Source: Calothrix anomala FACHB-343
GTDB lineage: Bacteria > Cyanobacteriota > Cyanobacteriia > Cyanobacteriales > Nostocaceae
Direction: 5' to 3'
Assembly (NCBI RefSeq): GCF_014696435.1
Contig: NZ_JACJQG010000055.1
Coordinates: forward strand, 1 to 64,000
DNA: 64,000 nucleotides
In this document: piece by piece, positions 1 to 8,312 of the stretch
How positions within the stretch are numbered: the first letter of the stretch is position 1
Layout: the number at the start of each line of letters is the position of its first letter
Notes under the pieces: model-generated
Told to the model about the DNA's origin: nothing
Seen by the model: only the letters and a program-made list of their open reading frames with translations
Database searches by the model: none
Position numbers and translations under genes: made by a program

Positions 1-4
1 AAAC

Positions 5-120
5 GCCCTCACCCTATAAGGGTGGGGCTAGAAATACGAAGCCTGCCTTCGCAGGCTATCAAACTTTTAGCCTGCGAAGGCAGGCTTTGTTGGTATAGCA
101 ATACCCTAGAAGGGTATTGC
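5..120. repeat. Cluster of three strong hairpins at the window edge
   Basis: Three inverted repeats lie side by side. The first (5-28) has arms GCCC/GGGC and CACCCT/AGGGTG around ATA. The second (40-86) has an 18-bp perfect stem, AGCCTGCCTTCGCAGGCT against its reverse complement, with an 11-base loop and T-rich sequence after it. The third (98-120) has a 10-bp perfect stem, GCAATACCCT/AGGGTATTGC. The first resembles the hairpin at the tnpB end at 6710-6724, so it may be the end of an IS200/IS605-like element lying left of the window. The second could also terminate an upstream gene. Confidence 0.6.
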
Positions 121-661
121 GTCAAAATTGGGATGCTCCCAGCGATTTGACCTTTGAATTAGAACTGTCAAAATGTATTATTGTTAACTAAAAGCTTGTG
201 TAATTGAGTACTGAGTAAATATATCAACTACCTTATTGCTAATTGAATGATTGCGCCTTGGTTGAGGAGTTCAACAAAAATTAAGTTGAATTTCTCTACG
301 CCAATATTAGTAGTATTTGATGAGATATCAATACTAATAGAGAGATTTTGGCTATAAAATCCAGAATTCGACATTAATTAGCGGCAAAATCTTTCAGACT
401 CAATCAGCAAAATTAGGTGATGCCTATAAATTCTTAGTGTTTTTATAGGTAAGTTGAACATTATTTACTGGCGAAAAATTGCTCATTGCAAATTATTTTT
501 TCAACAATTCAATAATTGCTTCCATCAAGTTGGACTAGTATTTGCGAGATTCAGATAACTGATTTACTCCTAAATCTGGGTATTTGCAAATTATCAAAAC
601 GAGCCAACTGTCAATGAAGTAGTCGATTAATTACTGCAATTTATTTAAGGCATTAGTAACC
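121..661. other. Non-coding stretch upstream of the acyltransferase gene
   Basis: About 540 AT-rich bases with no convincing reading frame. A weak AAGG stands about 10 bases before the start codon at 662. Nothing else was recognised. Confidence 0.5.
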
Positions 662-1351
662 ATGAAAAAGCCCAAATTTTCAGCCAAAATCCAACGCTTC
701 CCGGAAATTTTGCTGACTACATTATTAGGTGATATCCCCGCGATCGCTCTCGGCGCGAAACTGCGGAATCTCTTATATCGCAGTATTTTCGCTCGCTTAG
801 ATAGTCAGGTTTATATTCAAAATGGTGTGGAATTTCTGGGTAGTAATTCTATAGAAATCTGCAAACAAGTGTTTATTTTTAAAGGCGTGCGTCTCGATGG
901 CAGAGGCGAAAATAATCAAATTTATCTCGGTAACAAAGTAGCCATAGAGCGTAACGTTGATATCGGTTGCTTAGATGGTACTTCTATATATATTGATGAT
1001 GAAACATTCATTGGCCCTAACGTCTGTATTGCCGGGCCAGGAAACATCAAAATAGGTAAACATTGTATGATTGCATCGCACTGCGGCATATATGCTAATA
1101 ATCATACTTTTACCAATCCTTTAGAGCCAATTCGCAATCAAGGCATTACACGCCAAGGAATTGTTATAGAAGATGATTGTTGGCTAGGGCATGGAGTCAG
1201 CGTATTAGATGGCGTGACTATTGGTCAAGGTAGTGTCATTGGTGCAGGTGCAGTAGTTACAAAAGATATTCCCCCCTTCTCTGTAGCTGTAGGAATACCA
1301 GCCAAAGTTATCAAAAGCCGCGTCAGCGAGGAAATAGGGATGAGGGGATAG
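662..1351 (+). CDS. Hexapeptide-repeat (left-handed beta-helix) acyltransferase
   Basis: Probable O-acetyl- or acyltransferase of the WbbJ/maltose-acetyltransferase type, 229 residues. From about residue 60 the protein is built of imperfect hexapeptide repeats (for example IYLGNKVAIERNVDIGC and VSVLDGVTIGQGSVIGAGAVV), the beta-helix signature. It ends with the usual V(A)VGIPAKVIK motif. The 'SHCGIYANNHTF' segment holds the conserved Asn-His of the acetyl-CoA site. Family members modify surface polysaccharide or small sugars; the substrate cannot be read from sequence. It stands alone, with purine-rich short repeats just after its stop, so no operon partner points to a pathway. Confidence 0.85.
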   Translation: MKKPKFSAKIQRFPEILLTTLLGDIPAIALGAKLRNLLYRSIFARLDSQVYIQNGVEFLGSNSIEICKQVFIFKGVRLDGRGENNQIYLGNKVAIERNVDIGCLDGTSIYIDDETFIGPNVCIAGPGNIKIGKHCMIASHCGIYANNHTFTNPLEPIRNQGITRQGIVIEDDCWLGHGVSVLDGVTIGQGSVIGAGAVVTKDIPPFSVAVGIPAKVIKSRVSEEIGMRG

Positions 1352-1740
1352 GGAGGACAAGGGAGACAAGGGGGACAAGGAAGACTAGGGAAGGGAGACA
1401 AGGAAGCAAATAACTAATGACAAATGACTATTGACCATTGACTAATTTCTGCATCTACTCGGAAACCTATGCAGCGAGTAAACGTCTCAAGAGTAGCAAC
1501 CTCAAAAGTTTTTAATCGGGACATCTCCAAAATATAGCGCTTACCCAACTGGCTCAGTCAATAAACGTGAGGACAGTCAACAGTTAACAGTCAACAGTTT
1601 CACGATAAACATTGACCTGTCTCAATAGAGACTTCCAAAAAAGGGGCGAGATTTGGGTAATATAAAGGAGCTATCATTTCTGCCTAGCAGATACCGAGAG
1701 AGAGATTTTCTGTTTCTCATACCTTTTGGAGATATCTCTG
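1352..1740. promoter_or_regulatory. psbI upstream region with putative promoter
   Basis: The first part holds purine-rich repeats (GGGAGACAAGG type, 1355-1405) and tandem GTCAACAGTTAACAGTC-like heptads (about 1575-1600). A TAATAT/TATAAA box at 1658-1666 is the best -10 candidate, giving a leader of roughly 70 bases. GGAG at 1728-1731 is a good ribosome binding site for psbI. No clear -35 was seen. Confidence 0.45.
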
Positions 1741-1857
1741 ATGCTTACTTTAAAAATCACAGTTTATATTGTTGTTGCCTTCTTTGTGGCTATCTTCGTC
1801 TTTGGTTTCTTGTCTAATGACCCAGCTCGTAACCCCGGTCGTCGGGATTTCGAGTAA
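1741..1857 (+). CDS. psbI: Photosystem II reaction centre protein I
   Basis: Complete 38-residue PsbI. It begins [15 protein letters not shown], has one membrane span (residues about 4-25), and ends with the family tail [14 protein letters not shown], which faces the stroma/cytoplasm. PsbI binds next to D1 (PsbA) in the photosystem II core of the thylakoid membrane and assists assembly and stability. Length and both termini match the family, so no truncation is suspected. GGAG lies about 10 bases upstream of the ATG. It is too short for most automated ORF scans. Confidence 0.97.
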   Translation: MLTLKITVYIVVAFFVAIFVFGFLSNDPARNPGRRDFE

Positions 1858-2223
1858 AAGCGCGACTGATAATCCGCTCTCAAAAGCCGGAAGGCAGAAC
1901 ACACCAGAAGCTATGGACACTAAGTTGCTTAAATGGGGATAATTACCCCAGCCATTTGCTAACCTACTCGGTCATCTTGCCTGAAGAGTTAAGAAATTCG
2001 CCTTTTAGGCGCGAGCAATGGCAAAGCTAACGGTATTTGCTATAACGGAGAGAATGCCCAAAAGTTTACCTCAAAGCAATCTCTCCTAGCAATTGTCGTG
2101 GTAAATTTTAGTGTCCTTCTTGAGCCAGCTTGCTGCAAATAGGCGGCAAAGTGGGAAGGCTAAAGGTGTTGTTCGTCCTTCCGGCTACTTATTGGCTATT
2201 TGTTAGCTTGATTGTGCTGAAAT
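1858..2223. other. Gap between psbI and lptD-like gene
   Basis: A small near-palindrome, TGGGGATAATTACCCCA, lies at about 1935-1952 and may form a weak hairpin after psbI. The end of the gap (2151-2223) encodes, in another frame from the following gene, a signal-peptide-like stretch starting at GTG 2151. See findings. Confidence 0.4.
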
Positions 2224-4725
2224 ATGCTTCATCCAGTTCTGCCGCCTACACCGCCTCCAATTACGGAAGCAAGACAACCTGCAAATTTGACCTCTTCTGC
2301 TAATGACACCAAGTTTAATTCTTTAATTGCTACAGATACTGGGACGCAGGAAAATCAACAAACATCCCAACAGCAACAAGCAAAGTCTCAAACTCAGCCA
2401 AGTTCCCCAAATTTGACTAGGGATAAATTTGTAGTTTCTCCCAATCTCAATCCACCCAATCCGCCGAAAACTTTTCCGCCGGAATTCTCTCCTGTTGATA
2501 ATCCCATTGATACTCCCATGAGTGCGGCATTATTGGGGGAGCCTATGGGCATTGCTTATCCTCTGCAAAATAATAGCGATCGCCTAGATGTTAAAGTTTT
2601 ATCTAACCCAAACGCTACAAATAACCAAAATTCATTTGTTTCTAGTAAAACTCCAGCTAACCCGCAAGTAGTTGCTCAAAATCCTCAGCAACCGCAATTA
2701 GTACAAAATACTATTGAATTTAAATCTCGCAATCCTACACCCGACTCGCCTGCACCCTCATCGATAGAATTTCAGACGCCACAACCGCAGCCGCCAGCAG
2801 ATAGCACAAAACAGCCCCAAAGTCAACCATATGGGACAACTCCCCCAGCTACCACGGCACCAGCCACACCCAGAACGGTGGAAGTAATTTCCGATCGCCA
2901 AGTGTATGATGACCAAAGACGGATAGTAACGGCGGAAGGTAATGTAGTTGTGCGATTTGACGGGGCGGTAGTAGATGCCGATCGCTTACAAATCAGTTTA
3001 GATAACTTGATTGCGGTGGGAGAAGGTAACGTTGCTTTAACCAGGGGCGATCAGGTATTGCGAGGACAACGCTTTACTTATAACTTTATTCAAGATAGCG
3101 GGGAATTGGAAAAGGGTAGAGGCGAAATTTACCTACCCACAGCCGAAAGAGATGTAGCTTTTTTACCTACAGATGTCACAGCAGGGGGAGTATCACAGCG
3201 CCCAGTGAGCGATCGCATTCGGGCAAATCAGCCCCTAACTGGTGTTAATAGCCCTGGCGGAATTGATGTGGTAGTAGGTGGTAGAGCCGATGCGAGAAAC
3301 ATTGCTCAACCAAAATCAGGGGGAATAGTTAATCGCCTACGCTTTGAAGCTGAACAGATTCAATTTTATCCCCGTGGCTGGCAAGCTAAAGATGTTAGCA
3401 TCACCAACGATCCGTTTTCACCGCCAGAGTTAGTATTACGGGCGGCTAATGTCACGTTAGTTAGAGAAGCGCCCTTAGTAGATCGAGTCAGAAGTCAAGG
3501 ATCGCGGGTAGTTTTCGACCAAAAAGTTGCGATTGGGATTCCGCGAGAACAACAAGAAATCGATCGCCGGGAAAGAGACGTAACACCAGCGCTGGTGTCT
3601 CCTGGTTTTGATGGCGATCAACGAGGTGGATTATATTTAGAACGCGGCTTTCCCGCAATCTCTACAGACAAGACAAACTGGACAATTACGCCCCAGTTTT
3701 TCTTGCAAAAAGCTGTAGAACAAGGTACGGATGACTTCGCTGGGCTATTTGGGATTAGAAGTAGACTAAATGTGAATTTGAACCCTAAATCTGTGATTGA
3801 GGGTAACGGCGAGTTAACCAGCCTAAATTTGAGTAAAGTTGAAGATAACTTGCGGGCTAGCTTGCGCCTGAAGCAGACATTAGGCGATCGCAATCCCCAT
3901 TTATTGAACTTAGAATACAGCTACCGCGATCGCCTTTATAACGGTACTCTCGGCTATCAAACTGTGCAAAGCAGCCTTGGGGGTGTAGTCATTTCACCCA
4001 TCATTCCCTTGGGTAACAGTGGTATTAATCTTAGCTATCAAGCAGGTGCCCAGTATATCAATGCTAATACCGATCGCCCTGACTTACTCTCACCAGATAG
4101 AGATAACGATCGCATTTCTTTAGGACGCATCCAAGGTAGTGCAGCGTTGAGCGGTGGTTTATTATTATGGCAAGGACAACCTTTACCACCTACGGCTACT
4201 GAGGGATTGCGATACACACCTAACTCAGTTGTTCCCTACTTGCGCGCGATCGCAGGTGTGACTGGTACTACTAGTTATTACAGTAACGGTGATAACCAAA
4301 GCACCTTAATTGGCACCATTGGCTTAGAAGGGCAGATTGGTCATTTTTCCCGCCCTTATTTAGACTACACCGCCTTTAATGTCAGCTATTCCCAAGGTTT
4401 TAACAGTGGACTATCCCCTTTCTTATTTGACAGAGCTGTTGATACTAGAGTATTGAGTGCTGGCATTACGCAGCAAATCTATGGCCCTTTTCGCATTGGC
4501 TTTCAGACCTCAGTTAACTTAGATACAGGTAGAGAAAGTAGCACCGACTATATTTTGGAATACAGCCGCCGCACCTATGGCTTGACATTACGTTACAATC
4601 CCGTACTGCAATTAGGCGGTATTAGCTTCCGTATCAGCGATTTTAATTGGAGTGGCGGCACAGATCCCTTTTCTGGTCAGCAAGTTAAGCCAGTTGTCGG
4701 CGGTGTGATACAGCAGGAGCCTTGA
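2224..4725 (+). CDS. lptD: LptD-like outer-membrane protein (DUF3769), LPS assembly
   Basis: An 833-residue protein of the cyanobacterial DUF3769 family, regarded as the LptD/OstA counterpart that inserts lipopolysaccharide into the outer membrane. Residues about 1-215 are Pro/Gln/Thr-rich and low complexity. Residues about 218-310 form an OstA/LptA-like beta-jellyroll (EVISDRQVYDDQ, VTAEGNVVVRFDG, DADRLQISLDN). The rest, about 370-833, has the alternating pattern of a beta-barrel (LEYSYRDRLYNGTLGYQ, YILEYSRRTYGLTLRYN). The ATG at 2224 follows an in-frame stop by one codon, yet the N-terminus has no signal peptide, which is odd for an exported protein. The next gene is convergent. Confidence 0.8.
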   Translation: MLHPVLPPTPPPITEARQPANLTSSANDTKFNSLIATDTGTQENQQTSQQQQAKSQTQPSSPNLTRDKFVVSPNLNPPNPPKTFPPEFSPVDNPIDTPMSAALLGEPMGIAYPLQNNSDRLDVKVLSNPNATNNQNSFVSSKTPANPQVVAQNPQQPQLVQNTIEFKSRNPTPDSPAPSSIEFQTPQPQPPADSTKQPQSQPYGTTPPATTAPATPRTVEVISDRQVYDDQRRIVTAEGNVVVRFDGAVVDADRLQISLDNLIAVGEGNVALTRGDQVLRGQRFTYNFIQDSGELEKGRGEIYLPTAERDVAFLPTDVTAGGVSQRPVSDRIRANQPLTGVNSPGGIDVVVGGRADARNIAQPKSGGIVNRLRFEAEQIQFYPRGWQAKDVSITNDPFSPPELVLRAANVTLVREAPLVDRVRSQGSRVVFDQKVAIGIPREQQEIDRRERDVTPALVSPGFDGDQRGGLYLERGFPAISTDKTNWTITPQFFLQKAVEQGTDDFAGLFGIRSRLNVNLNPKSVIEGNGELTSLNLSKVEDNLRASLRLKQTLGDRNPHLLNLEYSYRDRLYNGTLGYQTVQSSLGGVVISPIIPLGNSGINLSYQAGAQYINANTDRPDLLSPDRDNDRISLGRIQGSAALSGGLLLWQGQPLPPTATEGLRYTPNSVVPYLRAIAGVTGTTSYYSNGDNQSTLIGTIGLEGQIGHFSRPYLDYTAFNVSYSQGFNSGLSPFLFDRAVDTRVLSAGITQQIYGPFRIGFQTSVNLDTGRESSTDYILEYSRRTYGLTLRYNPVLQLGGISFRISDFNWSGGTDPFSGQQVKPVVGGVIQQEP

Positions 4726-4743
4726 AGAGGCAGGGGGGCAAAT

Positions 4744-4776
4744 AATTCAAAATTCAAAATTCAAAATTCAAAATTA
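4744..4776. repeat. AATTCAAAAT tandem repeat
   Basis: About three copies of the 10-mer AATTCAAAAT lie between two convergent genes. The same unit returns at 37921-37954, 42572-42598, 44646-44682 and 51545-51583. Confidence 0.8.
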
Positions 4777-4800
4777 AGAGTTATATTTGCCCCATACCAA

Positions 4801-6330
4801 TTACCTAGGCCTTCCCAAGGTGGTGATGTAAAGTGCTGCTTCGTCTGCGGGAATACCCAGGACTTCATTGACTTTGTCGTCAAAAAAGCCACCAATGCCG
4901 CTTACACCGATATGTAATTGGGTAGCGGCTAAATTTAGCCTTTGTCCGAGATGTCCGGCATCCATGTGTAAATAACGGTAAACGCGATCGCCATATTGCG
5001 CGATCGCAGATTTTAAATCGGCTGTATGAAAGACTACAGCAGCAGCATCTCGGCCTAAGTCTTGCCCTAAGCAAAGAAAATGTAATTCTCGGCGGAAGTT
5101 TTTAAAGCGAATTTGGCGCAATTCTTGGGCTTTTGGTGCGTAATAGTAACAACCTGCTTCTAATCCTTTGACTCCACAAACAGCAATAAATGTTTCGATT
5201 AAATTTAAGTCAAAGTAATCTGGAGAACGGTCTAAATTTTGGTAGATATAATTTTGCGGTTGATAGGTGAAATCAAGTAAAGCTTTTAGTTCCTCAAAGC
5301 TCAAATCTTCACCACTGTAGGCACGGGTAGAACGCCGCCTATGCATGGTATTTTCCAATTCTGAGAGATTTTCACCCCAGTTAATCGACATGGTAGCTGT
5401 GGGAATTTTTAGACAGAAAGGGAAGTTATATTTATCTTCTAAAGATTTCTCTTGTTGCACTTCTGGTAAATTGAGTTTACCTGTTGTTCCCGATTCAATT
5501 TGTGTGTGATGATGAAAATATTTCAGCAGTTCGCCATCAGGAATAATTGGGTAATTGGTTTCGGTTGCTGAAGGTAAAGCTGTGCGTCCTAGTGGTAAAT
5601 TTTGTTTAATATCTAACAAGTCTGCTAGAGATAAAACTGCGATCGCGCCTTCTTGTTGCGGATCGATATACAGTAAATCGTTAACCGCTTCATCAATAAA
5701 TCCACCAATCAAGTGGGGACGATAATCGTTAACCGCCCCAGCTAACTCAATATTTCCCAATAAATGTCCGGTATCTAAAAAGATGCGGCGGTAAGCTCTA
5801 TCTTCATACCGCCAAGCGGAACGATAGAATACAGCCGTAATCGCAATTGCTAGCTGAGTATTTTCCAGAGATGGATGCCAAAAACAAGCTGCTTGTAAAC
5901 TTTGCCAAACATCGCTTTCCCAATACTGCATTAAAGAATGAGTGCGACTTTGGTAATTATATAACCCGGCTGGTAGTAACTCCGTACCGCGCGAAACTAC
6001 ATATACCTCAGCCGGGTATAACCCACCAGCACTAGGGGCTGATCGTAAATATACCCCACCCATAGAAGGCATTCTTGCCGTTAGCCCATAGCTACAAAAC
6101 AATAGCCTTGACAGTCTTTGCCACCATTTAGCATCTTCATTATCTGTAGACGCCTCAGAATTAGCTTGCAAGTAGGGTTTAAGGTCAAAAGATGAGCCAA
6201 TTCTGTATTCTTTAAATGGTACTGGTTGCTTTGCCCAATCTAAGCTCTGACTTTTGGCAGCTAGTGTCTGAGGATCGTATTTAGTGCGTTCGTGGTAGTG
6301 CTGTGCAATTGATTGGTGTAGTTCTGGCAT
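4801..6330 (-). CDS. SagB-type flavin nitroreductase, duplicated
   Basis: A 509-residue SagB/ThcOx-family FMN oxidoreductase containing two nitroreductase folds in one chain. The N-terminal copy (about 60-250) has the FMN-phosphate motif around PSMGGVYLRSAPSAGGLYP and a dimer/flavin segment GAVNDYRPHLIGGFIDE. The C-terminal copy (about 325-509) begins MHRRRSTRAYSGEDLSFEEL, the typical R-R-S-x-R FMN-binding start, and repeats LNLAATQLHIGVSGIGGFFDD. SagB enzymes oxidise azolines to azoles in peptide natural products, but no YcaO/SagD or precursor peptide is visible here, so the substrate is unknown. It is convergent with the lptD-like gene and has no operon partner. Confidence 0.85.
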   Translation of the reverse strand: MPELHQSIAQHYHERTKYDPQTLAAKSQSLDWAKQPVPFKEYRIGSSFDLKPYLQANSEASTDNEDAKWWQRLSRLLFCSYGLTARMPSMGGVYLRSAPSAGGLYPAEVYVVSRGTELLPAGLYNYQSRTHSLMQYWESDVWQSLQAACFWHPSLENTQLAIAITAVFYRSAWRYEDRAYRRIFLDTGHLLGNIELAGAVNDYRPHLIGGFIDEAVNDLLYIDPQQEGAIAVLSLADLLDIKQNLPLGRTALPSATETNYPIIPDGELLKYFHHHTQIESGTTGKLNLPEVQQEKSLEDKYNFPFCLKIPTATMSINWGENLSELENTMHRRRSTRAYSGEDLSFEELKALLDFTYQPQNYIYQNLDRSPDYFDLNLIETFIAVCGVKGLEAGCYYYAPKAQELRQIRFKNFRRELHFLCLGQDLGRDAAAVVFHTADLKSAIAQYGDRVYRYLHMDAGHLGQRLNLAATQLHIGVSGIGGFFDDKVNEVLGIPADEAALYITTLGRPR

Positions 6331-6567
6331 AGTAGTTTCAATAGCATCGGGCGTCCTTTTTTTGATCTTGGCATTCCTGTGTCTAATTATTTCGTGTTAA
6401 TTGGTACAATCTGTTTCACAGTTGCCATACCTCAAGGGTTGGGAGATTACTGGAACCTCATTGATTTACTCCCCCCAGCACTAAAATTTTCCCAATCTAC
6501 AATCTTTTGCGTAAAACGATAATCATAACCATAAACGTTGAACAACTTGAGACAAGTTTTCTAGAAT

Positions 6568-6699
6568 TTAATTATTTTCTGCTGGTGGTGTTGGTGTAAC
6601 AGCCTGAGAATTGCGTCGCCACCGCTTCAAACCATAAATAGCAGCAACTAAAACCAAAAAATAAGGACTGTAAGCAATTAGCCAAATACCTAACTTCAT
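6568..6699 (-). CDS. Small single-span membrane protein, possibly the 3' part of a split gene
   Basis: A 43-residue frame starting MKLGIWLIAYSPYFLV. It has one membrane helix (about 4-24), a basic KRWRR stop-transfer and a Pro/Thr tail (TPTPPAENN). The helix plus positive-inside layout looks selected rather than random. Its ATG is only 11 bases from the right-end hairpin of the tnpB element, and the GGAG that would serve as its ribosome binding site lies in that element. The original 5' part or promoter may therefore have been cut off (see 8000-8092). No function is known. Confidence 0.5.
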   Translation of the reverse strand: MKLGIWLIAYSPYFLVLVAAIYGLKRWRRNSQAVTPTPPAENN

Positions 6700-8027
6700 T
6701 GACACTCTCCGCCCTATAAGGGCGAAGATTCTTCAATCTTTGACCCAACTTGCTCAGACAGGATTACTCCAGCATGAGTAGAGGTCGAATCTCCTGTTCG
6801 CCCTTGGCGTTCCCGAAGGGTAGCGTTCGGATCTAAGATCCAAGTTCCGGTATGCCCTACCGTACTCAAGGCTAATTTCAGAATATTGATGGCAGCATTC
6901 CAATCTCTATCCATCACAAATCCACATTCACAAATATGGGTTCTTGTGGATAAAGATTTTTTGACTATTGCCCCACAATGAGAGCATTCAAGCGATGTGT
7001 AGGCAGGATTAACCGCAACAGTTATTCTGCCAAACTTCACCCCAAAATACTCTAACCATTTCCTGAATTGATACCAACCAGCATCATTAATAGATTTGGC
7101 GAGACAGTGATTCTTGACTAAATTTTTAATCCTCAAATCTTCATAAGCGACCAAATCGTGAGATTGGATTACGCAACGCGCTAGTCTCTTAGCGTGTTCT
7201 TCACGTTGCCTACTTATTTTGAGGTGTACTCGACCTAATTTATTAATGGCTTTCTTACGGTTGCATCCGCCTTTGTTTTTACTTTGAACACGTCTTTGTC
7301 TAAACTTGAGACGCTTTTCTCCTGTGCGATAAAACCTTGGGTTAGGTTCACTGTGTCCATTACTGTCTGTGTAGAACTCTTTGAGTCCAACGTCCAAACC
7401 GATAGTTTTACCAGTTGGTTGTGTTTCTACTTTGTTATCTGCACTCACCAAAAATTGAACATAATACCCGTCTGCACGACGTACTAACCTAACTCGTTTT
7501 ATCTGTTCTAATTGGTAGAAGTTCAAATCCCACGTTCCTTTGAGATTGAGTTTGCCAATCCCTTTTTTATCAGTAAAGGTTATTTGTTTCCTAGTCTCGG
7601 AAAGTGACCATCCAGATGTTTTATATTCCACTGAACGATAATTTTTCTTAAACTTTGGATATGCCTTTTTACCCGCAACAGACTTTTTACAGTTGTCGTA
7701 GAAACGAGCGATAGAACTATAAGCCCGTTCGATAGAGGCTTGGCAAGCACTAGAATTCAAAGCTTTTACAAATGGAAATTCACCTCTCAATGACTTGCTC
7801 AGACGATATAAGTCTTTTTGTCCTACACCTCGGTTATCCATCCAAAAACGGATAGCTTTGTTGCGGACAAATTGAGCGGTTCTCATCGCCTCATCAATAG
7901 CAGTGTATTGAGTTGTTTTCCCCTTGGCTTTGAATTCTAAAACAATCATTTGTGTGGAAAACTCCTACGCAAATATTCTAGCATAATTAAAGCCGTCCTC
8001 TAAGGACGGGGCTTTAGACCCAGGTCT
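6700..8027 (-). mobile_element. Solo tnpB insertion element (IS200/IS605 superfamily, IS1341-like)
   Basis: One tnpB gene is bracketed by hairpins, with no tnpA transposase. Downstream of tnpB the right-end hairpin CGCCC-TATAA-GGGCG (6710-6724) overlaps the stop codon. Upstream, the left end carries AAAGCCGTCC-TCTAA-GGACGGGGCTTT (7989-8015) and a second small hairpin AGACC-CA-GGTCT (8016-8027). The exact cleavage points cannot be set by eye. By analogy with this family, the guide RNA should run from the tnpB 3' end through the right end into flanking DNA, about 6850 down to 6680. Mobility would need a TnpA from elsewhere. Confidence 0.75.
6714..7949 (-). CDS. tnpB: TnpB RNA-guided endonuclease
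   Basis: A 411-residue TnpB, the family ancestral to Cas12, which uses an RNA made from the element's right end to cut DNA at matching targets. The catalytic triad looks intact: Asp in GLDVGLKEF (about residue 186), Glu in AYEDLRIKN (about 269) and Asp in CGFVMDRDWNAA (about 350). The zinc-finger pairs CSHC and CECG lie between the last two. The N-terminal wedge/OrfB helix-turn-helix (residues 1-120) is complete. The start is preceded by AGGAG and a possible extended -10, TGCTAGAAT on the minus strand (7975-7983). Being full length, the gene is probably active or recently so. Confidence 0.92.
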   Translation of the reverse strand: MIVLEFKAKGKTTQYTAIDEAMRTAQFVRNKAIRFWMDNRGVGQKDLYRLSKSLRGEFPFVKALNSSACQASIERAYSSIARFYDNCKKSVAGKKAYPKFKKNYRSVEYKTSGWSLSETRKQITFTDKKGIGKLNLKGTWDLNFYQLEQIKRVRLVRRADGYYVQFLVSADNKVETQPTGKTIGLDVGLKEFYTDSNGHSEPNPRFYRTGEKRLKFRQRRVQSKNKGGCNRKKAINKLGRVHLKISRQREEHAKRLARCVIQSHDLVAYEDLRIKNLVKNHCLAKSINDAGWYQFRKWLEYFGVKFGRITVAVNPAYTSLECSHCGAIVKKSLSTRTHICECGFVMDRDWNAAINILKLALSTVGHTGTWILDPNATLRERQGRTGDSTSTHAGVILSEQVGSKIEESSPL

Positions 8028-8092
8028 TTGGTAAAAATTAAACCTCCTAGCAGCACAGTCACAGCTAAACCAGATTTGCGCGGTAATATCAT
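8000..8092 (-). pseudogene. Possible 5' fragment of a small membrane-protein gene cut by the tnpB element
   Basis: On the minus strand an ATG at 8092 (or in-frame ATG 8104) opens MILPRKSGLAVTVLLGGLIF, a clean membrane helix with a basic start. The frame then runs straight into the left-end hairpin of the tnpB element and stops inside it at 8000. On the far side of the element a second small membrane ORF begins (6699). The simplest reading is one small gene, or two neighbouring ones, interrupted by the insertion. Confidence 0.35.
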
Positions 8093-8312
8093 CGAGGCTG
8101 GCATAACTTAAACCATAGATAGATGAATTTAATCTCAGTATGGCTGAGAGCAAATCTGAAAGCGGGTATTGTTGCTATTTTTGTAACAGAAGTTTTGAGA
8201 TTTGAGATTTTATGAAAAGTTGCTGCTGCTAAATTGCGTAATTTCTCTCACAATCTCTAGACAATTACTGATTTAAACTTAAGGAGAAGCATTAAATAAT
8301 ACTTAAAAATCC

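Noticed and set aside
7965-8153. 62-residue minus-strand frame upstream of tnpB
   Set aside because: It runs through the left-end hairpins of the element in a different frame from the membrane-type fragment at 8000-8092 and has no protein-like features.
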